DNA from: JALNXF01 sp964555845
Lineage (GTDB): Bacteria; Patescibacteriota; Gracilibacteria; BD1-5; UBA2023
Direction of reading: 5' to 3'
NCBI GenBank assembly: GCA_964555845.1
Contig: CAZKUA010000007.1
Location: forward strand, 6,761 to 70,760
DNA: 64,000 bases
Shown: positions 8,635 through 19,279 of the stretch, piece after piece
Position numbering within the stretch: the stretch's first letter is position 1
Layout of the letters: every line of letters starts with the position of its first letter
Made by a program: the position numbers and the translations under genes
Notes under the pieces: generated by a model
Database searches by the model: none
Told to the model about the DNA's origin: nothing
The model's input: only the letters and a program-made list of their open reading frames with translations

Positions 8635-11481
8635 CTAAATTACAATACTAAGAAGTTTATTTTTTACATAAATAACTTTCTTTAATTCATATCAATCTAA
8701 ATACTTTATAACATTTTCTCTTTCAAAAGCAAGTTTTTTAATAATTTCTTCACTTGTATCTAGTTCTACTTCTATCTCATCTCTTACTTTTCCATTTATT
8801 TGAATAACAATTTTTACGACCTTATCAATTAATTTTGTTTCATCAAAACTAGGCCAAGTTTGCTCATGAATACTTCAATTATTTCCGATATTTAGCCATA
8901 ATTCCTCAGTAATATGGGGAGCAAATGAAGAAAGTAAAATAAGTAGTTTTTCATAATATTCTTTTTTTATTTCATTTTCTTTTTCAAGTGAATTAGCGAA
9001 AATCATAAGTGCTGAAATCGCAGTATTAAATCAGAAGTTAGTAATATCATCTCATACTTTCTTAATAGTTTTATTCACTAATACATCAAGTTCATTTTTA
9101 GAATTTATATTAGGTGAAATTTTATATTGCAAATTCCATACTTTATCAAGAAATCTTTTCATTCAAATAATATTTTTTGAATTCCAAGGCTTCATATCCT
9201 CAAGTGCTCACATAAACATAACGTAAAGTCTCGTAGAATCAGCTCAAAATTCTTTTACAACACCATCTGGATTTACTACATTTCCGAGAGATTTACTCAT
9301 TTTTCTTCAATCTTCAGCCAAAATCATTCATTGATGACGAAGTTTTGAAAATGGTTCCCTAAATTCTATATATCCAAATTTATTTAATGCTTTTGTGAAA
9401 AATCTTGCATAAAGAAGATGTAAAACGGTATGTTCGGCTCAACCCATATACATGTCTACTGGAAGCCATTTCTTCATTGCTTCTTTACTTGCAAATTCAC
9501 TCGTATTTTTTGGATCGCTATATCTTAAATAATACCATGAAGAACAAACAAAAGTATCCATTGTATCAGATTCTCTTCTTGCATTTTTACCACATTTTGG
9601 ACAAACTACATCATGAAATGTTTTAGAATTAGTCAAAGGAGATTCTCAAGTAGGTTTAAAATCAACATCTGTAGGTAATTTCACAGGTAAATCTTTTTCT
9701 GGAACTGGAACTTCTCAGCAATCCTCACAATAAATAATAGGAATTGGAGCGCCCCAATATCTCTGGCGACTTATAAGCCAGTCACGAAGTTTATAATTTA
9801 TTTTTCTTTTTCAAATTCATTTTTCTTCAAGCCATTCTCACATTTTTACTCTTGCAACTTCTGATTTTAGTCAATCAAATTCTTCTGAATTTATTGTTAT
9901 TCAATCTTCACAATAAGCTCCTGGATTTAAAAATTTTTCGGCGAAAAATAAGTGACCTGCTGTATTAATAGTTTTTAAAATATCTTTAGTATTTATCCAA
10001 ATTAAATCATGTTTAGCTAATTCTTCATCTGATATTTTATCTTGGTCTAAATTTTCAAGAGTAACAATAAAAGCACATTCAAAAGCTCTTCTTGAAACTC
10101 ATTTATGTGCAGCATAAAAATATGATTCTAATTCCCAAGGAATTTTCTCGATTGATTTAAAATTTTTAAATCATGTTTCTTCTTTTATTTCTCTTAAAAT
10201 AGCACCTTCTTCTTTTTCTCAATCTTCAGCTCATCAAATTACAAATGTCTTCCAATTAAATCATTTTACATCAAGAATTAAAACTTTATCTTCAGTTGGA
10301 TGTTTTACGATTCCACCAACCACTCTTCTCTCTATAATTGGTTTATCTTCTCTAAATGCTCAGTCTCATTTAGTTTCAACTAACATTGGTTTTATGCTTT
10401 GAACTATCTCCAAGTCATATTTTTTTGCAAATTCAAAATCTCTCTCATCATGAGCGGGTACCGCCATAACAGCTCAGGTTCAGTAATTTGATAGCACATA
10501 ATCTCAAATAAAGACTTTTACTTCTTGGTTATTAAATGGATTAATTGCTATAATTCATTTAAGTTCTACTCCGGATTTTTCTTTATTTAGTCAGGTTCTT
10601 TCGAGTTCTGTTTTTTTACCAGTTTCCTTGATATATTTTTCTACTTCACTTAAATTTTCTATATTTGATTTAAGATTTTTAACAATAGGACTTTCTGGCG
10701 AAATAACAATATAAGTCATCCCAAAAACTGTATCAATTCTAGTCGTATAGACTTTTATTTTTTCTTCTGTATTTTTTATGTCAATATCAAATTCTACTCA
10801 CTCTGACTTCCCTATCCAATGTTTTTGGGCAGCAATAGTAGATGATGGCCAATCTATAGTATCTAGATCATCTATAAGTTCTTCTGCAAAATCAGTTATT
10901 TTAAAAAACCATTGTTCTAGATTTTTTTGTATAACTTCATTCTGACATCTTTCGCAAATTCCTCATTCTGCTTGTTCATTAGCCAAAACTGTCTGACAAG
11001 AATTACACCAATTAACTTTTGCTTTTTTCTTGTATGCAAGTCAATTTTTGTATAAAAACAAGAAAAACCATTGAGTCCATTTATAATATTCTGGTACAGA
11101 AGTATCTATTTCGCGGGACCAATCGTAAGCGAAACCTTGTGCCTTAATTTGACGAGTAAAAACTCCTATATTTTGAGGATTTTGGATACTTGGGTGAACT
11201 CCGGTTTTGATAGCATAATTCTCAGCCGGAAGCCCAAATGCATCCCATCACATTGGATGAAGAACATTGTATCATTTCATCCTCATATAGCGTGAATAAA
11301 TATCTGTCGCTGTATAATTTTCCATATGTCACATATGAAGTCAGGCTCCGCTTGGATACGGAAACATATCCAAAATAAACATTTTTTCTTTTTTTGAGTC
11401 AGATTTTGCCTGAGAATAATCTGATTTATCCCATTTATCTTGCCATTTTTTCTCAATTTCATTAAAGCTGTATTTTTCCAT
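8635..11481 (-). CDS. leuS: leucyl-tRNA synthetase with a Nudix domain inserted near the editing domain
   Basis: This class I synthetase charges tRNA-Leu. HMGH is at residues 49-52 and KMSKS near 727; the CP1 editing segment GTGAVMAVPAHDERD is near 335, and WYYLRYSDP and AEHTVLHLLYARFF follow in the catalytic core. It is 948 residues, about 80-130 longer than usual. The excess is a complete Nudix domain at roughly 385-490, between the editing segment and the LeuRS-typical AGHLFFAEKF. The domain holds VVGGIVKHPTEDKV and the full box GGAEDG-EKEEGAIL-REIKEETGF, matching Gx5Ex7REUxEExGU. Three glycines of that box are TGA codons. Whether the Nudix domain hydrolyses anything in the enzyme is unknown. 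No frame break separates the parts. Confidence 0.96.
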
Positions 11482-11542
11482 ATTTTGTAATTTAGTTAAT
11501 TATTTATTTTATATTAGTAAAATTCTCAAAAAAACAAAATTT

Positions 11543-12244
11543 TTATAATATATTTTTCAGAGCTGCTATATTAAAGGCATAATCCATTTTAAGAGATCCA
11601 AGAGTTCAAATATAAATTTCTTTTCATTGTAGTTCTACCTTTTTCACTATCATCGCACAACTCTCGAGATCTGGAATGATATTTTCTTCTCCTATAAAAA
11701 CTGCTACTTTTTTTCAGATTTCAAGATTTTTCAGTAAATCAATAAAATTATATTTATTTTCTAGAACTTTTATGACATTATAAACTTCATCTCAAAGCAA
11801 AGTTGTGTTTTTTTGGAGAAAATTTGAAAGTCCTAAATAATAATTTGTTTGTTCTGATGGAATACAGGCGAAAGTTATTTCTCAGGTTATTTTAGTTAAT
11901 CTTGAAGTCAATAAATAGAGAGTATCATCAATTTGATTTATTTTGTTTTTTTCTTCTAATTCCTGGGTTGCATCTATAAAAACCTGGGGCATATGTTCCA
12001 TTAAATAATCAACAAAAACCCTAATTCATCTAGTTGTAGGAAGTCTTCCTGCACTATTGTATGGCTGAAAAATAAGTCACATTTTCTCCAGAAGTGCCAT
12101 ATCATTGCGGACTGTCGCACTACTTACACCGAGAGAATATTTTTTAATAAGAGATTTTGAACCAGTAATATCCCCTGTTTTGATATATTCCTCCACAATA
12201 AGTTTGAGGATTTGGATTTTTCTTGTATCTATATTTTTTTTCAT
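11543..12244 (-). CDS. hrcA: heat-shock repressor HrcA, short form
   Basis: HrcA represses chaperone operons by binding CIRCE operators. The winged helix is clear: residues 1-75 contain TGDITGSKSLIKKYSLGVSSATVRNDMALLEKMG, then QPYNSAGRLPTTRGIRVFVDYLM. At 233 residues it is about a hundred shorter than the usual 340, with the GAF-like and dimerisation part reduced. The ATG chosen lies 19 bases after the ftsK stop; an in-frame upstream extension would overlap ftsK. No CIRCE element is seen anywhere in the window, so its targets are elsewhere. Confidence 0.85.
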
Positions 12245-12263
12245 ATTTGGATTTTTTAAAAAA

Positions 12264-14429
12264 CTAATACACATCTCTTGGTTTACTTCCATCTGGTGGA
12301 CCTACAATTCACATTTCTTCGAGGATATCTATGACTCTCGCAGCGCGAGCGTAACCAAGTTTTAATCTTCTTTGGAGAAGTGAAGTTGAGGCTTTTTTAG
12401 CTTCTCTCACAACCTTTATAGCGTCATCTAGAATCTTTGGATCTTCGTCATATTCTCAGGCAACTATACTTCAATCAAAATTACTAGTCTCTCATTCAAC
12501 TATTGATTTATCGTAAATATTTTCGAGCATCGCAGGGTCAATTGTGCGCTTGATATGATTAACTACAGATTCTACTTCGTCAGTCTCGACATATACTCAC
12601 TGCATTCTCTCGGCATCAACAGATCCACTTGGAGAATATAACATATCTCATTTCCCGAGTAAATCCTCAGCTCACATCTTGTCAATAATTGTACGAGAAT
12701 CCACCAAACTCGCCACGGTAAATGCAATACGAGATGGGATATTTGCTTTAATAAGTCCGGTAATAACATCAACAGATGGTCTTTGAGTTGCTACAATTAA
12801 GTGCATTCCGACAGCTCTCGCCATTTGTGCAATTCTAACTATTGATCACTCAACTTCTTTTTTATTTCCTCTCATCATAAGGTCAGCAAGCTCATCTATA
12901 ATTATTACTATATTTGGAAGCTTGTCTTTTTTGTGAACTTTTTTATTGTATTCTTCAATATTTCTAGAACGAGTTTGGGTCAAAATATCATATCTTCTCA
13001 TCATTTCAGCAATTGCCCACTTTAGACTATTTAGAGCCTTTTCTGCATCATTTATAACTGGAGTAAGAAGATGCGGAATACCATTATAAATCCCAAGTTC
13101 AACGCGTTTCGGGTCTATCATTATCATCCTGAGCATATCTGGAGAATTCTTGTAAAGTAAGCTCAAAATAAATCAATTCATCGCAACAGATTTTCACGAT
13201 CCAGTCTGACCTGCAATAAGTAAATGGGGCATTTTTGATAAATCTCCAACTACATAATCCCCATTAATATCCTTACCTATTGCCAGCACAAGATTTGATT
13301 TATTTCAGATAAATTCCTTGCTTTCAATAACTTCTCTAATTCAAACAATTTGTCTATTTTCATTTGGAACTTCCACTCAAACAAGTCCAAGTCCTGGGAT
13401 TGGAGCTTGAATACGGATACTTTTTGCCTTGAGTGAAAGAGTTAAATCTTTTTTAAGATTTTCAATTTTATTAAGTTTTACTCATTCTCTTGGTTTTAGC
13501 TTGTATTGTATAACAGTTGGTCCAACTGTATATCATTTCATTTCTACATCTATTTTAAATTGAAGAAGTTTTTCTTTAATTTCAAGGGATTTTTGTTCTA
13601 CAATTCTATTATCAATTTCTCATTTATTTTTGATAATATTGAGCAAATCCGAGCTTGGAAAATCCCAACTCGTAAAATCAAGTTTTGTCTGAACTGGTTT
13701 TTTCTCATCTTTTTTATTAAACATTTCAAAAATTGATTTTTTTTCTATTTCTACTTTTCTAGGTTTTTCAATAATTTCAACTTTCACCTTCTCTGGTTTC
13801 TCTTTTTTAATTGATTTATCAATGTCATTTATTTGTTTTCTAAGAGAATCCATTTCGCTTATTTTCTCATCTTTTTCTCTTGATTTTTTAGTTTCTTTTA
13901 AGTCTTTTTTTAAATCATTTTTGATATTTGATAAATTCTCTTTTACGGCTCAGTAAGAAGGCAAATTAGAGTGTATATTTTTTAAAACCTGAATATACGA
14001 AATTTTAAAAATGAAATATAGAGATAAAAATAATCCTCAAATAACAAAAAATACAGCTGGAATTCTTCAAAACATACTTTCTAAAAACCCACTTATATCG
14101 AATAATCAGGTTGTCACACTTGGAAAAAATAATCAAATTATTGAATCCAGTGAAAACCAGAAAATCATAAGTCCAACTATTCTTGTGTTGTTCCAATAAA
14201 GTTTTTTGAATGAAATTAGAACTCACAAAAGTATTAAAACTGGAGAGAAAATAAATCTAAATTGATTACCAAAAAGTAAGTCCAAAAATGAAGATAAATA
14301 AGAGCCAATAACTGACTTGTCATCTCAGAAATATCCCAAAATTCACAAAAAAAGCAATGCAATTCCAAAAAATACATTCCTAAATTCTTGATTATATCTA
14401 GACCTCTGTTTCTTACTTTTTGACGCCAT
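12264..14429 (-). CDS. ftsK: DNA translocase FtsK/SpoIIIE
   Basis: This septal DNA pump clears chromosome from the closing septum. Four hydrophobic segments lie within residues 20-140, followed by a charged linker (SREKDEK, IKKEKPEKVKVE) and the motor. The motor has the Walker A AGQTGSGKSVAMNG near 405, Walker B NIVIIIDELADLM near 506, and VGMHLIVATQRPSVDVITG. The C-terminal gamma winged helix follows (STSLLQRRLKLGYARAARVID). The Gly before the Walker A Lys is TGA (13194-13196), which directly shows UGA is glycine. At 721 residues it is of normal short-linker length. It is the first gene of an apparent ftsK-hrcA unit. Confidence 0.96.
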
Positions 14430-14532
14430 TTTTTCTAAAAAAATTTAATATACAAATTTATTATATAAAATAATGCAAAAAAGCAAAAAAAAGCAAAAAA
14501 ATTAGTTGATTTCTGTTATTCTGTTTTAATTT

Positions 14533-14561
14533 CTGTCATTCCCGCGAAGGCGGGAATCTAC
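14533..14561. repeat. 29-base GC-rich palindromic repeat, copy 1
   Basis: CTGTCATTCCCGCGAAGGCG followed by GGAATCTAC, with the hairpin ATTCCCGC-GAAG-GCGGGAAT. It is identical over 29 bases to the copy at 49865-49893. It lies between ftsK and the next gene. Confidence 0.85.
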
Positions 14562-14588
14562 AAATCACTCTAAATAAAAATTCTCCCA

Positions 14589-14610
14589 TTGTCAAAATTC
14601 AATTTGACAA
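14589..14610. promoter_or_regulatory. inverted repeat overlapping a -35 box, possible operator
   Basis: TTGTCAAA and TTTGACAA form a perfect 8-base inverted repeat with a 6-base centre. The right arm contains the -35 hexamer of the promoter at 14604, so a bound dimer would block it. Confidence 0.5.
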
Positions 14611-14631
14611 ATCAAATTATTTTCTTATAAA
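14604..14631 (+). promoter_or_regulatory. promoter of the FLKGM-repeat gene
   Basis: TTGACA, 16 bases, TATAAA, 28 bases before the ATG. One of the best matches in the window. Confidence 0.7.
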
Positions 14632-14659
14632 GAAATTAATATTTTTAATATTTACAAAT

Positions 14660-15049
14660 ATGAAAAATCATAATAAACGTTTAGATTGAATAACAGCAAC
14701 ATCTAAAGTTGTAATTCCTAAACGAGAGCTTCCAGATGTATCTGAATTTTTAAAATGAATGATTACAGAGGAATGAAAAAATTCATTTGTAAAAGTAAAT
14801 ATGAACCCTGAAGAATGATGAAAAACTATTATAGTTTTATGAAATGATAACTGAATGCGCCAGGCTATAGCAAAATTTTTAAAATGAATGCATCCAGAAG
14901 ATTGAGAAAAAATCTTAGGAACAGAAAATGATTTATTAAATGAATGAAAACAACCTGATTTAAGTAATTTTTTAAAATGAATGCATACAGAAAATTTGTG
15001 AAGACCTGCTAAAAAAGTTAAAAAGAAAGTTTCTGAGATTTTAGATTAA
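14660..15049 (+). CDS. 129-residue protein with three FLKGM repeats
   Basis: No family is recognised. The short motif FLKGM appears three times (in SEFLKGMITEEG, AKFLKGMHPEDG and SNFLKGMHTENLG), each followed by an acidic turn, with a basic tail (RPAKKVKKKVSEILD). Glycine in each FLKGM is TGA. There is no signal peptide, so it is likely cytoplasmic. It is transcribed alone: a strong promoter with an overlapping inverted repeat precedes it and a hairpin terminator starts at its stop. The repeated motif may be a binding element; this is inference. Confidence 0.7.
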
Positions 15050-15078
15050 AAAAAAATTGCCTTACGGCAATTTTTTTT
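15050..15078. terminator. bidirectional Rho-independent terminator
   Basis: A-run, ATTGCC, loop TTAC, GGCAAT, T-run of eight. It lies between the FLKGM-repeat gene and the convergent 92-residue gene and can serve both. Confidence 0.85.
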
Positions 15079-15098
15079 GGAAATATTTAGAATTTAAT

Positions 15099-15377
15099 CT
15101 ATTTCAATATTTCTCAAACCTTATCACTAGTTTCATGATTAAGTCATGGAATTTTACTAATAGGTAAAATGTAAAGTTCAAAATCTTTAGATTTTGGATT
15201 ATACAAGGTCTCATGATCGGCTTCCATATTTAGAGATAAAAAATTTTCTTCAACTTTATCTTTGGCTTTTCATTTCAATAAAAATTGATATCAATCTATA
15301 ATTAATGCTGCTGAATTTTCTTTATAAATTCCAAATTCTTGATCTAAACTTGAATTTTCTGGCGTATTTTTTATCAT
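15099..15377 (-). CDS. 92-residue acidic protein of unknown function
   Basis: A small soluble protein (MIKNTPENSSLDQEFG, GYQFLLKGKAKDKVEE, LYILPISKIPGLNHE) with no recognised family or motif. It has its own promoter upstream and shares a bidirectional terminator with the convergent FLKGM-repeat gene. The frame crosses four TGA codons. Coding status is supported by the promoter, the terminator and the clean frame; function is unknown. Confidence 0.65.
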
Positions 15378-15409
15378 ATTTTTAAAAGTTAAAATATAAA
15401 ATCTTCCTA

Positions 15410-15437
15410 TTTATAAGAAAAAAATAAAATTTGTCAA
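15410..15437 (-). promoter_or_regulatory. promoter of the 92-residue gene
   Basis: On the minus strand TTGACA, 16 bases, TATAAA, 33 bases before the ATG. Confidence 0.65.
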
Positions 15438-15458
15438 TCACATTTTATTTTTTTGTCT

Positions 15459-16478
15459 CTACTTCACAGGATAATAATATTTTACACTCACAATTTGCCA
15501 GTTTGGATCGGACTTTTGGAGAATATTAAATACTCATTTGAAATGAAGTAATCCATATAGGACGTACATTTTTTTGTGTTCTGTTTCTTGAATTTCCGTG
15601 GCTAGTATTTTATTTCTGTTGTTTAGAATAATATCAAAAACATTTTTGCTTCCGGATTTTTCTAGGGCAAAATCCTGGATTGTTTGGCTTTTTACTATAA
15701 AATTCATTATCGCTCTATTTACATAAATTAGAATTTTCATTTCTCTATCATTAAAAGTAGAGACAATTTCAGCTACATATTTTTCAACATCAAATGGGGT
15801 TTCTTGTTTAATTATTTGGTTTTGCATTTTGGTTACTACTCAATATTTGGCTTCGTATTGTGATACTATCTCATCAATTGTAGTGTCAACATTGAAATCA
15901 TCTGTATTTACCAGTCACAGAAATTCATTATTTCTTTGTTCTCTAAGTCAATATAATTTCGATAAATCGATATAAGTTTGCTTAGAAAATTTAATTCCAA
16001 GCATTTTATTAAATTTTTCGTTGTTTACGGCATTTCCAGGTTTTACTCATTCAAAAAATAACACAAATCAATCTTTTTTATAAGTAATTACATTATTTCT
16101 AATATTGCCATAAAAATCATCACTTCAAATGTGTGCCATTCCTTGAAATTTTACGATTTTTTTACCATTTGAAATGGTATATTCTGGTAATTTTGCTGGA
16201 CTTATTGAATTTTCGTAATAAAAAAGAGATCAAAAAAATCATAAAATTATCAGCATAAACACAGCAATTCTTGAATAAAAATATAGTAAATATTCTCTAG
16301 CTGATTTTAATTTCCTTTTTCTGAGTTTGGAATATAAAAAATAAATCCCATAAAATAAAATACTATAGAAAGCCAAAAGAAGAATTGAGTCAAAAAGTCA
16401 GGAAATTCACGAAATATAAAAAGTAGTTGAAAATAAAATACTATAGAAAATAGCTAAAAATATTGTTTTCTTGCTCAT
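15459..16478 (-). CDS. membrane protein with a TraB/GumN-like domain
   Basis: The 339-residue protein starts with two closely spaced hydrophobic helices (TIFLAIFYSILFSTTFYI; FDSILLLAFYSILFYGIYFLY), a basic loop and a third helix (IAVFMLIILGFFGSLFYY). The outer part has KIVKFQGMAHIGSDDFYGNI and VLFFEGVKPG, which resemble the HxGS...FY and (F/L)EG motifs of TraB/PrgY/GumN proteins; in that family they may be part of a metal-dependent peptidase fold. The C-terminal half has EIVSTFNDREMKILIYVNRA, also compatible with the fold. Assignment is at fold level. It is divergent from the secreted repeat gene. Confidence 0.6.
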
Positions 16479-16504
16479 TTTTAAAATTTATTTATTAATA
16501 AAAT

Positions 16505-16532
16505 TTGACAAACACAAAAATAAAGTTATATA
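16505..16532 (+). promoter_or_regulatory. promoter of the secreted repeat-protein gene
   Basis: TTGACA, 16 bases, TATATA, 38 bases before the ATG. Confidence 0.7.
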
Positions 16533-16570
16533 TTATTAAATTTCCTTTTAATTTTTAACCTATATTTTAT

Positions 16571-17614
16571 ATGAGAAAAATATTATTTTTAATTATAATA
16601 TCTTTTGTGTTTTTTTCAATAAAAATTACTACTTCTTTCGGATATAGTAATTATAACGATTGCAGAAGTTATTATAATTATAACAATGATAATTATTGTT
16701 ATAACCAGTATTATAACAATAGTAATTCAAATTACAACTACAATTACTCAAATTACAACAATTATGATGATTGTAGAAGGTATTATAATTACAACAATGA
16801 TACTGCGTGTTATAACGAGTATTATAAAAATAATAGCTATAATTATAGTTATTCAAATTATAACAATTATGACGATTGTAGAAGATATTATAATTATACA
16901 AATGATTCTTATTGTTCTAGTAAATACTATAACTCAAATTATAACTACAATTACAACTATTCCGGATATAATAACTACAACGATTGTAGAAGATATTACA
17001 ATTATAACAATGATACTGCGTGTTATAATCAGTATTACAATAATTCAAACTACAATTATAATTATAATTCAAATTATAATAATTATGACGATTGTAGAAG
17101 ATATTATAATTACAATAATGACACATATTGCTCTAATCAATACAGAAATAATCGGTATGGAAATAGTATTTTATGAGAAAGAACGACTTATGAAAATTAT
17201 TTAAATACAATTTATGCAAATAATATGGATATTGTAAAAGTTCCTCAAAAAGATTTTTTCAAAACAAATGTAATAAGAAATAGTCTAGAATCAGATAAAT
17301 TAGACGAAATAGTGCTTAAAAATCCATCACTAAAAAATACCGAAAATATACAAAGATTAAAAGATTCTCAAACATTTGTAAATGGTCTAAAAGAAGAATT
17401 ATTGACAAGATATTCAGACGGAAGAGTGAGTTATGACAAATTCTACGAAATTCTAAATGACCTAGATTATCTCGTATATCACCTAAATGGTTATTACGAA
17501 AACCTCAGACTCTACGAAAACTCAAAATCAAAATTCTACAAAAATTTAGCCACAGAAAGTTTCACAAAAACTCGCACATTCTACGAAAGACTGAAATTTA
17601 GTTTGGGGAAATAA
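16571..17614 (+). CDS. secreted Asn/Tyr/Cys tandem-repeat protein with a helical C-terminal domain
   Basis: The 347-residue protein has a signal peptide (MRKILFLIIISFVFFSIKITTSFG), then five repeats of about 35 residues. Each repeat carries the core DCRRYYNYNNDxxC with two cysteines in fixed spacing, separated by runs of Asn and Tyr. After about residue 205 composition changes to an ordinary charged helical domain (VPQKDFFKTNVIRN, RYSDGRVSYDKFYEILND) that ends LKFSLGK. The two parts are joined through a TGA codon at 17177; read as a stop it would cut the protein in two. The Cys pairs suggest disulfide-pinned loops outside the cell; adhesion is a guess. DNA of the repeats is itself about 105-base tandem repeats. 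Confidence 0.8.
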
Positions 17615-17644
17615 ATTACTTTTAATATTTTAATTAAATTGATT

Positions 17645-19249
17645 ATGAAACAAGAAAGCTTCTGAAAAGCAGTATCAGCACTTTGTGGATGATGCACTAA
17701 AATATTAGGTGAAATAACTATATTAGAAGATAGCGTTATAGATGGGGCTAAAAATGAGCTTTGTAAAACGCCAGAAGATATAAAAAAATCTAGAACTACA
17801 GCCAGAATTATAGCTCTAACAGAGCAAAGAGCTTGAGATACGCTTGATATTAAAAATTCTAATATTTCTGCTTTAAGCGTTTATGCTAAATTAGTTTTTA
17901 AAACTCCAATGACTCAAAAGGAAAAAGATTATTTAATACGATTTTTTCGTGATGATAATACTCAAAAAACAGTTCAAGATATATTGTCTAAATTAAATTT
18001 ATTATATTGAAATGAAAATAGTGAATTTATAGAATCTTTTCTAAAAAATGAAGATTGAAAACTAGATATTTTTTGGTTTGTGCAATATATAATTAAACAA
18101 TTAAAAGAATATGAGCTAATTATTCCTGATGAAGCTGAGGATATTAGAGAAATGAAAGAAAAAAATGAATCAAGCTTGGATAAATTAAAATGAGAAGAAA
18201 AATTTTATATATACAAATTAAACTGAAAATTTAAAATTTGTGCTGTGTCTGATTGAAAAATATTTTTTCTAGATGACTCTTTGGATAATGCAGGATTGCT
18301 TAAAAATTGACTCATACATTGAATAAGTGAAAATGAATGAGAAGATTTATTATCTTGACAAAGAAAAACATGACATTTATATGAATTTTATAGTGAAAAA
18401 TGATTTTTTGAAGTTCGTAATATGCCATGAATTCCATATTTGGATATTGTTCCATCTCTATCATCTGAACTAAATATTGTGTTTAAAACTCAAAATGAAA
18501 GTTGAAAAGAGTGATTATTAGAAATGGCAAAAGAAAACAAAGAGGAAAATGAATGGGAATTTAAAACACTCTTAGCAGAAAATAATAATGGCATTATAGT
18601 AAATGGTAAATTTATTACTTCTATTTCTCGTTGAGAAAATACGGATTTTTTTTACACCTATATAAAACTACAAGATATTGGTATCGCATGTTGATATCTA
18701 AAGAGAGTAAACACGACTTCAGCAAAAAAAGAAAACTCTTATTTTACACTAAATGATTTATGAGATAATCTTATATTAATAAAAACAAATGGACGACAAA
18801 GTGTTTATAGATATAATAAATGGGGGAATGAATTAGAAACAACAGATAGTGCCTTGATGAATATGAGTTCCGTTATAATAGATAACCTTCTTAGCTGAAA
18901 ACCAACCGTAATAACTAAAGAAGAAGTTGATAAATGATGATTTGGATTGTATGTTTTTGATAAAAAAACTTGAATAGTTAAGATGTTAATTGAAGAAACT
19001 AATTTCACTCATAGAGTCAATAGTGACCAAATAAGATCAAGAGTTGGGAATAAATACTTTATTCATTACTGGAAAAACTGAGTTTTGTATAGATTGAAAG
19101 ATTGATATAAATACAATCATAATTATTGAGCTGAATATATACAAAAATGATTATTTTGAGATCGTATTTATTTAGATGAAAGTTTTGAGAATACAAAAGA
19201 ATATTTAGAGTCAATAGATGCAGATGAATTACCTGTAACTTTAATATAA
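17645..19249 (+). CDS. paralogue 1 of a three-gene family of unknown function
   Basis: A cytoplasmic protein of 534 residues with no signal peptide. Shared landmarks with the next two genes are VIDGAKNELCK near the start, KKSRTTARIIALTEQRAGDTL, then MTQKEKDYLIRFFRDD and KEYELIIPDEAED. The C-terminal two thirds are a series of beta-rich segments (ICAVSDGKIFFLDD, NNNGIIVNGKFITSISRGE, IHYWKNGVLYRLKDGYKY), suggestive of propeller or WG-like repeats. No catalytic motif is visible. The 5' leader (ACTTTTAATATTTTAATTAA) is copied before the other paralogues. This member is the most diverged of the three. Confidence 0.75.
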
Positions 19250-19279
19250 AAAACTTTTAATATTTTAATTAAATTAATT

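Noticed and set aside
9405..9626. Plus-strand frame inside leuS
   Set aside because: Antisense to the conserved catalytic and zinc region of LeuRS.
16640..17150. Regular repeats, first suspected to be a CRISPR array
   Set aside because: Repeats are coding, imperfect and contiguous, with no unique spacers and no cas genes nearby.
16629..17204. Other open frames rich in Ile/Thr or Asn/Cys across the repeat gene, both strands
   Set aside because: They are frame shadows of the AAT/TAT-rich tandem repeat; only the frame with a signal peptide and continuation through TGA is kept.
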